Part shown: positions 31,622 through 40,579 of the stretch, piece by piece
Position numbering within the stretch: position 1 is the first letter of the stretch
Layout of the letters: each line of letters opens with the position of its first letter
Assembly: GCF_011045025.1 (NCBI RefSeq)
Contig: NZ_JAAKZX010000056.1
Location: 1-48,867, forward strand
DNA length: 48,867 bases
Reading direction: 5' to 3'
From: Streptomyces ureilyticus
GTDB lineage: Bacteria; Actinomycetota; Actinomycetes; Streptomycetales; Streptomycetaceae
Notes under the pieces: model-generated
The model's database searches: none
What the model was told of the DNA's origin: nothing
The model's input: the letters and a program-made list of their open reading frames with translations, nothing else
Translations under genes and position numbers: made by a program

Positions 31622-33028
31622 TCATGCCGGACCGTCGTTCTCCTCGCTTGCCCCGGCGGTCACTTCGGCAAGCCTGCGATGTTCGGCGGCCTTCCGCTCG
31701 TAGATGTCCGCCATCCTCAGGTGGTACTCCGGATTGTCCTGCTCGTATATGTCGGGGATGCCGTCATGGTCCTCGTCCAGCTCCTCGGCCTCGCACAGCT
31801 TGCGGTACTTGGCGTTCCGTATCTTGAGCAGCGTTCCCGCCAGGACGGCCGCGATCAGGGAGCCCATCAGGACGGCGGCCTTGATCTCGTCGGTGAGCAC
31901 TTCGTCGCCCTCGAAGGCGAGCTCGCCGATGAGCAGCGAGACGGTGAAGCCGATGCCCGCGAGGGAGGACACCGCGAAGACATCCGGCCAGGCCAGGTCC
32001 TCGGAGAGTTCCGCCCGGGTGAAGCGGGCCGCCAGCCACGTACCGCCGAAGATGCCGACCGCCTTGCCGACGACCAGCCCGAGCACGACACCCAGCGTCT
32101 CCGGCCGTGTGAACACCTCTCCGATCGCGTCCCCCGACACCGCGACACCCGCGCTGAACAGCGCGAACAGCGGCACGGCGAAGCCCGCCGACACGGGCCG
32201 TACGAGATGCTCGATGTGCTCGCCCGGGGAGTGCGCCTCGCCCTCATGGGGCGTGCAGCGCAGCATCAGACCCATCGCGACACCGGCGATGGTGGCGTGG
32301 ATGCCGCTGTTGTACATCAGCCCCCAGATGACCAGGGCGAGCGGGACGTACACGTACCAGCCGCGTACACCCTTCCTCAGCAGCAGCCAGAAGACGGCGA
32401 GGCCGACGACAGCACCGCCGAGGGCCGCGAAGTCCAGGTGGTCGGTGAAGAACACCGCGATGATCAGGATCGCGAAGAGGTCGTCGACGACCGCGAGGGT
32501 GAGCAGAAAGGCGCGCAGGGCGCTCGGCAGGGACGTACCGATGACGGCGAGGACGGCAAGCGCGAAGGCGATGTCGGTCGCGGTCGGCACGGCCCAGCCG
32601 GCGAGCGAGCCTCCGCCTGTGCTGCTGACCAGCGTGTAGACGAGCGCGGGCACGGCCATGCCGCAGAGCGCGGCGACGACCGGGAGCATGGCGGCCCTGC
32701 GGTCCTTGAGATCGCCGGCGACCAGCTCACGCTTGAGCTCGATGCCGGCGACGAAGAAGAAGACCGCGAGCAGTCCGTCGGCGGCCCAGTGTCCGATGGA
32801 GAGGTCGAGGCCTAGCGAGGCGGGCCCGAAGTGGACGTCGCGGACGGACTCGTAACTGTCCTTGAAGTCGCTGTTCGCCCAGATCAGCGCGGCGATCGCG
32901 GCGAGGAGCAGGAGCACGCCGCCGAGGGTTTCGGTGCGCAGGGCGTCCGCGACGAAGTTCCGCTCGGGGAGCGAGAGCCGTCCAAGGGCCTTGCGGTCTT
33001 TGTTGGTCGTGGGAGCAGGCGCGGGCAC
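31622..33028 (-). CDS. nhaA: Na+/H+ antiporter NhaA
   Basis: The 468-residue protein has the NhaA fold with 12 hydrophobic segments. The family signature is visible: GIELKRELVAGDL in the early part, PTATDIAFALAVLAV, and LAVVDDLFAILIIAVF, whose two aspartates bind Na+ and protons. It expels sodium against protons and helps pH balance. The C-terminal 60 residues are charged and cytoplasmic (DEDHDGIPDIYEQDNPEY), with an EF-hand-like Asp-rich loop DEDHDGIPD, longer than in E. coli NhaA. I chose GTG 33028, which follows GGAGG; a longer frame to 33091 lacks such a site. Confidence 0.93.
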   Translation of the reverse strand: MPAPAPTTNKDRKALGRLSLPERNFVADALRTETLGGVLLLLAAIAALIWANSDFKDSYESVRDVHFGPASLGLDLSIGHWAADGLLAVFFFVAGIELKRELVAGDLKDRRAAMLPVVAALCGMAVPALVYTLVSSTGGGSLAGWAVPTATDIAFALAVLAVIGTSLPSALRAFLLTLAVVDDLFAILIIAVFFTDHLDFAALGGAVVGLAVFWLLLRKGVRGWYVYVPLALVIWGLMYNSGIHATIAGVAMGLMLRCTPHEGEAHSPGEHIEHLVRPVSAGFAVPLFALFSAGVAVSGDAIGEVFTRPETLGVVLGLVVGKAVGIFGGTWLAARFTRAELSEDLAWPDVFAVSSLAGIGFTVSLLIGELAFEGDEVLTDEIKAAVLMGSLIAAVLAGTLLKIRNAKYRKLCEAEELDEDHDGIPDIYEQDNPEYHLRMADIYERKAAEHRRLAEVTAGASEENDGPA

Positions 33029-33140
33029 GTGGATTCGACCTCCGGTCGGTGGGCAGGGCAGAGCACATGCCGACCAGACTTCCCGGCGCACCTGAGGCTT
33101 CTTGTCGCGTTGCTGACGTTTTCCTTAGCCTACCTAAGAA

Positions 33141-33167
33141 GGGCACCCGGCGCGTTGCCGGGTGCCC
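33141..33167. terminator. Hairpin between acs and nhaA
   Basis: GGGCACCCGGC and its exact complement with loop GCGTT give an 11-bp stem. It lies just after the acs stop (minus strand) and may end that transcript before nhaA. The next bases hold two TCGTACGTACGA-type palindromes (about 33172-33207). Confidence 0.7.
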
Positions 33168-33232
33168 CTCTCGTCGTACGTACGACTCTCAGGCCGTACG
33201 TACGACTGTGACCGTCTTCCTCCGTACGACCG

Positions 33233-35188
33233 TCAGTCCTCGCTTGCCGCCGACGGGAGCTTCGTCTGGATCAGGTCCATCACCGTGGAGTCGGTGAGCG
33301 TGGTGACATCACCGAGCTCGCGGTTCTCGGCGACGTCGCGCAGCAGACGGCGCATGATCTTGCCGGAGCGGGTCTTGGGCAGCTCGGCCACCGGCAGGAT
33401 CCGCTTGGGCTTGGCGATCGGGCCGAGGGCCTTGCTGACGTGGGCGCGCAGCTCGCCCACCAGGTCCGAGGTCTCCGCGGCCGAGCCGCGCAGGATCACG
33501 AAGGCCACGATGGCCTGGCCGGTGGTCTCGTCCGCCGCGCCCACGACCGCCGCTTCGGCGACGGAGGGGTGCGAGACGAGCGCCGACTCGACCTCGGTGG
33601 TGGAGATGTTGTGCCCGGACACGAGCATCACGTCGTCGACCCGGCCGAGCAGCCAGATGTCGCCGTCCTCGTCCTTCTTGGCACCGTCCCCGGCGAAGTA
33701 CTTGCCCTCGAACCGCGACCAGTACGTGTCGAGGAACCGCTGGTCATCACCCCAGATGGTGCGCAGCATCGACGGCCACGGCTTGGTGAGGACGAGATAG
33801 CCACCGCCTCCGTCCGGCACTTCGTTCGCCTCGTCGTCGACGACCGTGGCGGAGATGCCGGGCAGCGCGCGCTGCGCGGAACCGGGCTTGGCCTCCGTCA
33901 CGCCCGGCAGCGGCGAGATCATCATCGAGCCGGTCTCGGTCTGCCACCAGGTGTCCACGACCGGGCACGTGTCGGCGCCGATGTGCTTGCGGTACCAGAT
34001 CCACGCCTCGGGGTTGATCGGCTCGCCCACCGACCCCAGCACGCGAAGGCTGGACAGGTCGAACTTCGCGGGGATGTCGTCGCCCCACTTCATGAACATG
34101 CGAATGACGGTGGGCGCGGTGTAGAGGATCGTCACGCCGTACTTCTGGATGATCTCCCAGAACCGCCCCTGGTGCGGGGTGTCCGGAGTGCCCTCGTACA
34201 TCACCTGCGTCGCGCCGTTCGCGAGCGGTCCGTACGTGATGTACGAGTGGCCCGTCACCCAGCCGATGTCAGCCGTGCACCAGTAGACGTCGGTCTCCGG
34301 CTTGAGGTCGAAGACGGCGTGGTGGGTGTACGCGGCCTGGGTGAGGTAGCCACCTGAGGTGTGCAGGATGCCCTTCGGCTTACCCGTCGTCCCCGAGGTG
34401 TAGAGGATGAACAGCGGCTGCTCGGCGTCGAACGCCTCGGGCGTGTGCTCCGCGGACTGCTTCTGCGTGATCTCGTGCCACCAGATGTCGCGGCCTTCGG
34501 TCCAGTCGACCTCCTGGCCCGTACGGCGCACCACGAGCACCTTGTCGACCCCGTCGACCCGGGCGACCGCCTCGTCGACGGCGGGCTTGAGCGCGGAGGG
34601 CTTGCCGCGGCGGTAGCCGCCGTCCGCGGTGATGACCAGCTTCGCGCTGGCATCCTCGATACGGGTGGCGATGGCGTCGGCCGAGAAGCCGCCGAAGACG
34701 ACCGAGTGCGCGGCGCCGATGCGGGCGCAGGCCAGCATCGAGACGACGGCCTCGGGAATCATCGGCAGGTAGATGGCGACCCGGTCGCCCTTCTCAATTC
34801 CGATCTCCGTAAGGGCGTTGGCGGCCCGGGAGACCTCGTCCTTCAACTCGGTATAGGTGATGGCCTTGCTGTCGCCGGGCTCGCCCTCGAAGTGGATCGC
34901 GACCCGGTCGCCGTGCCCGGCCTCCACATGGCGGTCGACGCAGTTGTACGCGACGTTCAGCTTTCCGTCCGCGAACCATTTGGCGAAGGGCGGGTTCGAC
35001 CAGTCCAGCGTCTCGTTCGGCTCGGTGGCCCAGGTCAGCCGGCGCGCCTGCTCGGCCCAGAAACCGAGCCGGTCAGCCTTGGCCTGCTCGTACGCCTCCG
35101 CTGTGACGTTGGCGTTCGCGGCCAGGTCAGCGGGCGGCGCGAACCTGCGCTCCTCACGAAGCAGGTTGGCCAGGCTTTCGTTGCTCAC
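33233..35188 (-). CDS. acs: Acetyl-CoA synthetase (AMP-forming)
   Basis: The 651-residue enzyme makes acetyl-CoA from acetate, ATP and CoA. Present are the acetate-pocket and adenylation motifs: the P-loop YTSGTTGKPKG near residue 262, WWQTETGSMMISP, the hinge YWSRFEGKYFAGDGA, and the C-terminal RSGKIMRR, whose Lys (near 608) is the residue acetylated by Pat-type enzymes to switch Acs off. Length is standard. It corresponds to Rv3667 by gene order and to SCO3563 of S. coelicolor. It is monocistronic, with hairpins on both sides. Confidence 0.96.
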   Translation of the reverse strand: MSNESLANLLREERRFAPPADLAANANVTAEAYEQAKADRLGFWAEQARRLTWATEPNETLDWSNPPFAKWFADGKLNVAYNCVDRHVEAGHGDRVAIHFEGEPGDSKAITYTELKDEVSRAANALTEIGIEKGDRVAIYLPMIPEAVVSMLACARIGAAHSVVFGGFSADAIATRIEDASAKLVITADGGYRRGKPSALKPAVDEAVARVDGVDKVLVVRRTGQEVDWTEGRDIWWHEITQKQSAEHTPEAFDAEQPLFILYTSGTTGKPKGILHTSGGYLTQAAYTHHAVFDLKPETDVYWCTADIGWVTGHSYITYGPLANGATQVMYEGTPDTPHQGRFWEIIQKYGVTILYTAPTVIRMFMKWGDDIPAKFDLSSLRVLGSVGEPINPEAWIWYRKHIGADTCPVVDTWWQTETGSMMISPLPGVTEAKPGSAQRALPGISATVVDDEANEVPDGGGGYLVLTKPWPSMLRTIWGDDQRFLDTYWSRFEGKYFAGDGAKKDEDGDIWLLGRVDDVMLVSGHNISTTEVESALVSHPSVAEAAVVGAADETTGQAIVAFVILRGSAAETSDLVGELRAHVSKALGPIAKPKRILPVAELPKTRSGKIMRRLLRDVAENRELGDVTTLTDSTVMDLIQTKLPSAASED

Positions 35189-35299
35189 GACATCTCCCTT
35201 TCCCAGGGTGTCCGTTGTGTCCCAGGCCAGCTCATCAGACGCGGACCCCTGGTGACAAGGGCCGTCGCCGAAATTGGTTTAGACCTGTTCGGGGCGGTG

Positions 35300-35323
35300 G
35301 TGGCCCCTGCACACAGGGGCCAC
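35300..35323 (-). terminator. Hairpin terminator downstream of SulP/carbonic anhydrase gene
   Basis: GTGGCCCCT pairs with AGGGGCCAC around a 6-base loop. It lies about 80 bp after the stop of the transporter gene on the minus strand and before acs. Confidence 0.6.
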
Positions 35324-35404
35324 ACGTTTTCACGGACGGGGGAGGCGTGCGGTTCAGGCTCAGGGGTGAGGGGAGCCTGGCCGCGGTGGGGTGCTTGCGG
35401 CCGG

Positions 35405-37858
35405 TTAAGGGCTGTTCGCGGGCTGGGTCGAGGCCCCGACTTCGTACAGCGCTCTCGCCTCTACCCGGTCGAACACCATGCCGCCTGGCTCGTGGCCGGG
35501 CTTGGCCACGGACCGGTCGCCGGGTGCCTGCTGCTTGTCCGGTGCCTGCTGGTGGTCCGGCGACTCCTGGCTCTCGGGGGACTTCTGGCTTTCGGGTACG
35601 TCCGTGAGCAGATACGCCTGGGCCTCGCCCACGTGGAAGTACATCCCGTGCAGCTCGAGCGCGCCCGCCCGCAGAGCCCGTGCCACGGACTCGTGGGCCC
35701 GCAGATGCTCCAACTGCTGCACCACGTTGGTCAGACAGAGCTGCTCTACGGCGTCGGCGGGCGTCCGTCCGGCGATCCGCGCAGGTGGCCCATCCTGCCC
35801 GGCAACCCGCTCCAGACTCGGCAGTCCATACCGCAGCCACCGCTTCAACGGCGTCCGCCCGCCGGTGGGTTCGGCGTGCAGCAGCGCCTGCATCGCACCG
35901 CATCCGGAGTGCCCGCACACGGTGATGGATCTCACCTTGAGCACCTCCACCGCATACTCGATCGCGGCCGCCACCGAGTCGTCCCCGCTCTCCTCGCCGG
36001 GCGGCGGCACGAGATTGCCGACATTGCGTACGACGAAGAGGTCGCCCGGGCCGCTGGAGGTGATCATCGACGTGACCAGCCGGGAGTCGGCGCAGGTCAG
36101 GAAGAGCTGCGAGGGCTGCTGCCCCTCCCGCGCGAGCCGGGCCAGCTCACCGCGCACCAGGGGAGCGGTGTTGCGCTGGAACGCGCTGATGCCGCTGGCC
36201 AGCTCGCCTGCACCCCCGTCCGGCGGCGCGGCCCTCGACGGCTGGGCGCATTGGTGGTTGCGCCAAGGCGTCCAGGGCCGGCAGTGGCACTGGGCGGCGC
36301 CCGCGGGCTCGGTGATCCGCCTGCCTCCCCGCCCGGTCAGCTCCACCGATCCGCCGTGCGTGGTGTGCGAACTCTGCCAGTCGTGCAGCGACTCGTACGC
36401 CGCGTGGTCCATGAACGAGCCGTCCAACTCCACGACGGCATCCGCCCCTTGGGGCACCAGATGCAGCGCCCGGCTGAGCCGCGGCACGGCGAGAAACGTC
36501 AACTGCCCGCGGACGCGCACATGATGGACGCCACCCTCGTCCTCTTCGTGGGTGATACGCGTACGGGTCAGCCGGTGCAGCGCCACAGCCACGGCCACGG
36601 CGACGCCGATCCCGACGCCTTCGAGGACGCCGAGGAACACCACGCCCGCCGTGGTGGCCGCGTACACCAGGACCTCGCGGTGGCGGGTGACAGTGCGGAT
36701 GTGGGTGAGTGACACCATCTGTACGCCGACGGCCGCCACCAGTGCGGCGAGCGCGGCCAGCGGAATCAAGTCCAGTACGGGCACCAGCAGCAGTGCGGCG
36801 ATCACGATCCACAGGCCGTGCAGCATCGTGGAGTTGCGGCTCACGGCGCCCGTCTGGACGTTGGCCGCGCTGCGCACCGCGACGCCCGTGACGGGCAGTC
36901 CGCCCAGCGCCCCGGAGACGATGTTCGCCGCGCCCTGGCCGCGCAGCTCCCGGTCGAGGTCCGCGCGCGGGATGCGCGGCCCCTGCTTGCGGGCGGCGGC
37001 CAGCTTGTCCACGGCCACCGCGGAGAGCAGCGACTCGACGCTGCCGACCAGCGCGATGGTCAGCACGGCCGCGGCGATGCCCAGTACTGGCCCTTCCGGC
37101 AGCCCGGCGAGGGTGTGACTGTTCCAGGAGGGCAGGTCGACCCGGGGCAGCTGCAGCCCGGCGACCGCCGCTGCCGCCGTGGCTGCCGCGACCGCGGCGA
37201 GCGCCGCCGGCACCGTACGGACAACTCGCCCGGCCTGCCCGGGAATGCGCGGCCACAGCAGCAGAACGGCCAGCGTCAGGACGCTCGTCGCCAGCGCCGC
37301 CAAACGTGGGTCGGCCAACTGGGCGGGCAACTCGCGGACGTTGTCGACGACGGAGCTGCGCGGTGAGCCGCCGAGCACGATGTGCAACTGGGCGACGGCG
37401 ATGGTGATGCCGATGCCGGCCAGCATGCCGTGCACGATCGCAGGGCTCACGGCGAGCGCCGAGCGTGCCACCCGCAGGAAGCCCAGGGCGAGTTGGGCGA
37501 GCCCGGCGAGCACGGTGATGGCGCAGGTCGTACGCCAGCCGTACTGCTGGATGAGGTCGGCGGTGACCACCGTGAGTCCGGCAGCGGGCCCGCTCACCTG
37601 GAGCGGTGCGCCACCGAGCCGGCCGACCAGGAGCCCGCCGGCGGCGGCGGCGACGAGGCCCGCCTGCAACGGTGCCCCGGTCGCCAGGGCGATGCCGAGG
37701 GACAGCGGCAGCGCGATCAGGAAGACGGCGATCGAGGCGGACAGGTCGGCGGCCGCGATCCGGGGACCGCGGCGGCGGGGCGAGGGCGGGCTGTGCGGCC
37801 TCCCATCGTCGGGCAGATGCGAAGAGTCGTCGCTTCGGGGGGTGGTGCAAGTAGACAT
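35405..37858 (-). CDS. SulP anion transporter fused to beta-carbonic anhydrase
   Basis: The 817-residue fusion has a SulP membrane domain (about 35-430, some 11-12 hydrophobic segments; signature LPLSLGIALATGAPLQAGL and SGPAAGLTVV), then a STAS-like part (about 440-520, VRGQLTFLAVPRLSRAL), then a beta-carbonic anhydrase (about 540-760). The anhydrase has its zinc ligands: CADSR near 588 and HSGC in VCGHSGCGAM near 650. Such fusions probably take up bicarbonate, or export it, with direct exchange with CO2; Rv3273 of M. tuberculosis is the known example. The tail has a Ser/Gln/Pro repeat (SPESQESPDHQQAPDKQQAP type). An acidic region near 525 is Pro-rich. Confidence 0.9.
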   Translation of the reverse strand: MSTCTTPRSDDSSHLPDDGRPHSPPSPRRRGPRIAAADLSASIAVFLIALPLSLGIALATGAPLQAGLVAAAAGGLLVGRLGGAPLQVSGPAAGLTVVTADLIQQYGWRTTCAITVLAGLAQLALGFLRVARSALAVSPAIVHGMLAGIGITIAVAQLHIVLGGSPRSSVVDNVRELPAQLADPRLAALATSVLTLAVLLLWPRIPGQAGRVVRTVPAALAAVAAATAAAAVAGLQLPRVDLPSWNSHTLAGLPEGPVLGIAAAVLTIALVGSVESLLSAVAVDKLAAARKQGPRIPRADLDRELRGQGAANIVSGALGGLPVTGVAVRSAANVQTGAVSRNSTMLHGLWIVIAALLLVPVLDLIPLAALAALVAAVGVQMVSLTHIRTVTRHREVLVYAATTAGVVFLGVLEGVGIGVAVAVAVALHRLTRTRITHEEDEGGVHHVRVRGQLTFLAVPRLSRALHLVPQGADAVVELDGSFMDHAAYESLHDWQSSHTTHGGSVELTGRGGRRITEPAGAAQCHCRPWTPWRNHQCAQPSRAAPPDGGAGELASGISAFQRNTAPLVRGELARLAREGQQPSQLFLTCADSRLVTSMITSSGPGDLFVVRNVGNLVPPPGEESGDDSVAAAIEYAVEVLKVRSITVCGHSGCGAMQALLHAEPTGGRTPLKRWLRYGLPSLERVAGQDGPPARIAGRTPADAVEQLCLTNVVQQLEHLRAHESVARALRAGALELHGMYFHVGEAQAYLLTDVPESQKSPESQESPDHQQAPDKQQAPGDRSVAKPGHEPGGMVFDRVEARALYEVGASTQPANSP

Positions 37859-38148
37859 TTGGTTTCCGTCTCCTCCGGGGCCGCGTGGTTGTAGAAGGGC
37901 TTCAGGGGGCGGCCGTGGGACACGGCCTTACAGTTGCGGGATTTCTCAACTCTCGGTAAATGAATGGTAATGGAGAGTAAAGACCATGGGGCAGAAACTA
38001 GCGCAAATGGGCTAGTGATTCACTCTGGCGAGTTAATACGCACATTCATCGGCTTGTCGCACTAATTCCTTCGGATCCCCGTGCGACCTTGGCGGCGCTG
38101 TCGGTGTTCGCCCGGGTTTTCCCGGATCTGAAGGAAGTAGGTGGGCGG

Positions 38149-39438
38149 ATGGTGGGCGCCAGCCAGAGAATCGCCATGGGCGTCATGGTCACCGCGCTCT
38201 GCGGGGCCGCCCTCGCGGGTTGTGCGACCGGTGACGCCGGCGTGGAGAGGGCGACCGGCGCCCGGGCGTCCAAGAGCGCCGCCGCGGGCGCCCAGGCGCC
38301 GAAGAACGCGCTCCGTCTGATCGGCGACGGCTCCACCGCCTTCACCGGCGCGCAGCCGCATCTGCCCCGACCCGAGCGGCTGAGGTCCGGTCAGAAACCG
38401 CCGCAGTTCGTGGTGTTCTCGTGGGACGGCGCGGGCGAGGACAGCCAGAAGCTGTTCTCCCACTTCCGCGAGGTGGCCCGGGACAACAAGGCGACGATGA
38501 CGTACTTCCTCAGCGGCGTGTACATGCTGCCGGACGAGAAGCGCGCCCTCTACCGCCCCCCGGGGCGCTCAGCCGGCCGCTCCGACATCGGCTTCAATGA
38601 CAGGCAGGGTGTCTGGGACACGGCGGAACAGCTGCGCGGCGCCTGGCTCGAGGGCAACGAGATCGGCACCCACTTCAACGGCCACTTCTGCGGCAGCGGT
38701 GGCGTGGGTGACTGGTCGGTCGAGGACTGGAAGAGCGAGATCGCCCAGGCCAAGTCGTTCGTGCAGTCCTGGAAGACCAATACGGGCACACGGCAGGCCT
38801 CCCCGTTGCCCTTCGACTACGACAAAGAACTGATCGGCGCCCGCACGCCGTGCCTGGAGGGCCGGCAGAATTTCCTGCGTGCGGCCCGTGAGATGGGCTT
38901 CCGCTACGACACCAGCGGCGTCAACGACCAGGTCTGGCCCAAGAAGGAGCAGGACCTGTGGGACCTGTCGATGCAGCTCGTCCCGTTCCCGGGACGCGAC
39001 TTCGAGACGCTCGCCATGGACTACAACTTCATGGTCAACCAGTCGGGCACCACATCCCGGGGCGACCGGGCCAAGCACAAGTACTGGGGCGACCAGATGC
39101 GTGACGGCCTGCTCAGGGGCTTCGCCCGCGCCTACCACGGCAACCGCGCGCCCCTGATCATCGGCAACCACTTCGAGTCCTGGAACGGCGGCACCTACAT
39201 GCGCGCGGTGCAGGAGACCATCGAGCGCGTCTGCACCCGGCGTGAGGTGCGCTGCGTCTCCTTCCGGCAACTCACCGACTGGCTCGACGCCCAGGACCCG
39301 CGGACCCTGGCCAAGCTCCGCACCCTCGAGGTCGGCCAGGCCCCGAAGCAGGGCTGGACGTCGTTCCTCACCGCCCGGCCGACGCCACCCGCACCCGCCT
39401 CGAAGGGCGTCCCGGGCACCACGGCAGCGAAGCCGTAG
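38149..39438 (+). CDS. Polysaccharide-deacetylase-like lipoprotein
   Basis: The 429-residue protein has a lipoprotein signal (hydrophobic segment, then ALAGC, lipid on Cys near residue 25), a low-complexity Ala/Ser/Gly linker, then an NodB-like barrel. The VVFSWDGAGED strand holds an Asp where family enzymes carry the first catalytic Asp; the HFNGHFCGSGG stretch has His residues where the H-x3-H metal motif is expected. It thus resembles proteins that deacetylate cell-wall sugars, but it also matches the secreted family often called polysaccharide deacetylase in Streptomyces. It would be outside the membrane. ATG 38149 opens the lipoprotein signal. It lies alone, and a terminator follows. Confidence 0.78.
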   Translation: MVGASQRIAMGVMVTALCGAALAGCATGDAGVERATGARASKSAAAGAQAPKNALRLIGDGSTAFTGAQPHLPRPERLRSGQKPPQFVVFSWDGAGEDSQKLFSHFREVARDNKATMTYFLSGVYMLPDEKRALYRPPGRSAGRSDIGFNDRQGVWDTAEQLRGAWLEGNEIGTHFNGHFCGSGGVGDWSVEDWKSEIAQAKSFVQSWKTNTGTRQASPLPFDYDKELIGARTPCLEGRQNFLRAAREMGFRYDTSGVNDQVWPKKEQDLWDLSMQLVPFPGRDFETLAMDYNFMVNQSGTTSRGDRAKHKYWGDQMRDGLLRGFARAYHGNRAPLIIGNHFESWNGGTYMRAVQETIERVCTRREVRCVSFRQLTDWLDAQDPRTLAKLRTLEVGQAPKQGWTSFLTARPTPPAPASKGVPGTTAAKP

Positions 39439-39456
39439 CGCCCGGTCGGCCGATGT

Positions 39457-39493
39457 CAGGGCCTGCCCGGCGGATCATGCCGGACAGACCCTG
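39457..39493. terminator. Convergent hairpin terminator
   Basis: The 15-base arms 39457-39471 and 39479-39493 pair with two G-U wobbles around GGATCAT. It separates two convergent genes. Confidence 0.7.
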
Positions 39494-39497
39494 GCCG

Positions 39498-40478
39498 TCA
39501 CGCCGTGGCGCTCTCGGCCTCACGCAGTACGAAGGCGGGGTCGACCTGGGCGGCCAGGTCGGCACCCGTCCGCTCATTGCCCCAGGACTGCGCGTTCTTC
39601 AGGTGGAAGTGCACCATCTGACGCGTGTAGCGCTCCCAGTCGCGCAGCTCGTACGTGGCGTCCGCGGCGGACTGAAGTGCCTGCAGTGCGCGGCGGTTTG
39701 CGTCCTCCAGGTGCTCGAAGCGGGGCGGGCGGCCCTTCTCCATGGCGCGCACCCAGTCCGAGTGCCCGACCGTCACCAGGAGGTCGTCCCCGACCTCGGC
39801 GCGGAGGAAGTCGATGTCGTCCTGGCCCTGCACCTTGTTGCCGACGACCTTCAGGGTGACGCCGAAGTCGCGCGCGTACTCCTTGTACTGGCGGTAGACG
39901 GAGACCCCCTTCCGGGTCGGCTCGGCGACGAGGAACGTGATGTCGAAACGGGTGAACATGCCGGACGCGAAGGAGTCCGAGCCCGCCGTCATGTCGACGA
40001 CGATGTACTCGCTCTGGCCGTCGACGAGATGATTCAGGCAGAGCTCCACTGCACCGGTCTTGGAGTGGTAGCAGGCCACTCCCAAATCGGCCTCGGTGAA
40101 CGGGCCGGTGACCATCAAACGGACGGCGCCGCCGTCGAGTTCCATGGCTCGCGCACAGGCGTCGTACACCGGGTTGTTCTCGACCACCCGCAGCAGCCGG
40201 GAGCCCTCTCCGGGAGGTGTCGTCTTGATCATCGTCTCGGCGGAGGCGATACGCGGGTTGGAGCCGCGCAGGTAGTCCTTGATCAGCGGAAGCCGGTCGC
40301 CCATCGCGGGCAGTGCTGCGGCATCCGCCTCGTCGAGTCCGAGTGCGGGCCCGAGGTGCTGGTTGATGTCGGCGTCGACCGCGACGACCGGCGATCCCGT
40401 GGCCGCGAGGTGACGGATGAAGAGCGAGGACAGGGTGGTCTTGCCGCTGCCGCCCTTCCCAACGAAAGCAATTTTCAT
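39498..40478 (-). CDS. CooC/MinD-family ATPase
   Basis: The 326-residue protein starts with MKIAFVGKGGSGKTT, the deviant Walker A of the MinD/CooC group (signature Lys at GKGG), followed by VVAVDADINQHLG and VVDMTAGSDSFASG as switch II. CooC proteins load nickel into CO dehydrogenase, but no CODH or nickel genes are near and the CooC cysteine pair is not seen, so the label marks the family only. It ends convergent with the deacetylase-like gene. ATG 40478 was chosen over an upstream in-frame start (40505) because it opens the P-loop strand. It is divergent from the Fic-like gene, about 100 bp apart. Confidence 0.82.
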   Translation of the reverse strand: MKIAFVGKGGSGKTTLSSLFIRHLAATGSPVVAVDADINQHLGPALGLDEADAAALPAMGDRLPLIKDYLRGSNPRIASAETMIKTTPPGEGSRLLRVVENNPVYDACARAMELDGGAVRLMVTGPFTEADLGVACYHSKTGAVELCLNHLVDGQSEYIVVDMTAGSDSFASGMFTRFDITFLVAEPTRKGVSVYRQYKEYARDFGVTLKVVGNKVQGQDDIDFLRAEVGDDLLVTVGHSDWVRAMEKGRPPRFEHLEDANRRALQALQSAADATYELRDWERYTRQMVHFHLKNAQSWGNERTGADLAAQVDPAFVLREAESATA

Positions 40479-40579
40479 GTTCAGTAAGCCTAGTGGTCGA
40501 ACCACGTCTGGTCGCCGCCAAACGTGAAGAAGACCACTCCATCGTGGGGATGGTCACAGTGGTGCGTAGGGTCGTACCC

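Noticed and set aside
34361..36712. 783-codon open frame on the plus strand
   Set aside because: It covers the antisense of acs and the SulP fusion, and has no domain signature or ribosome site.
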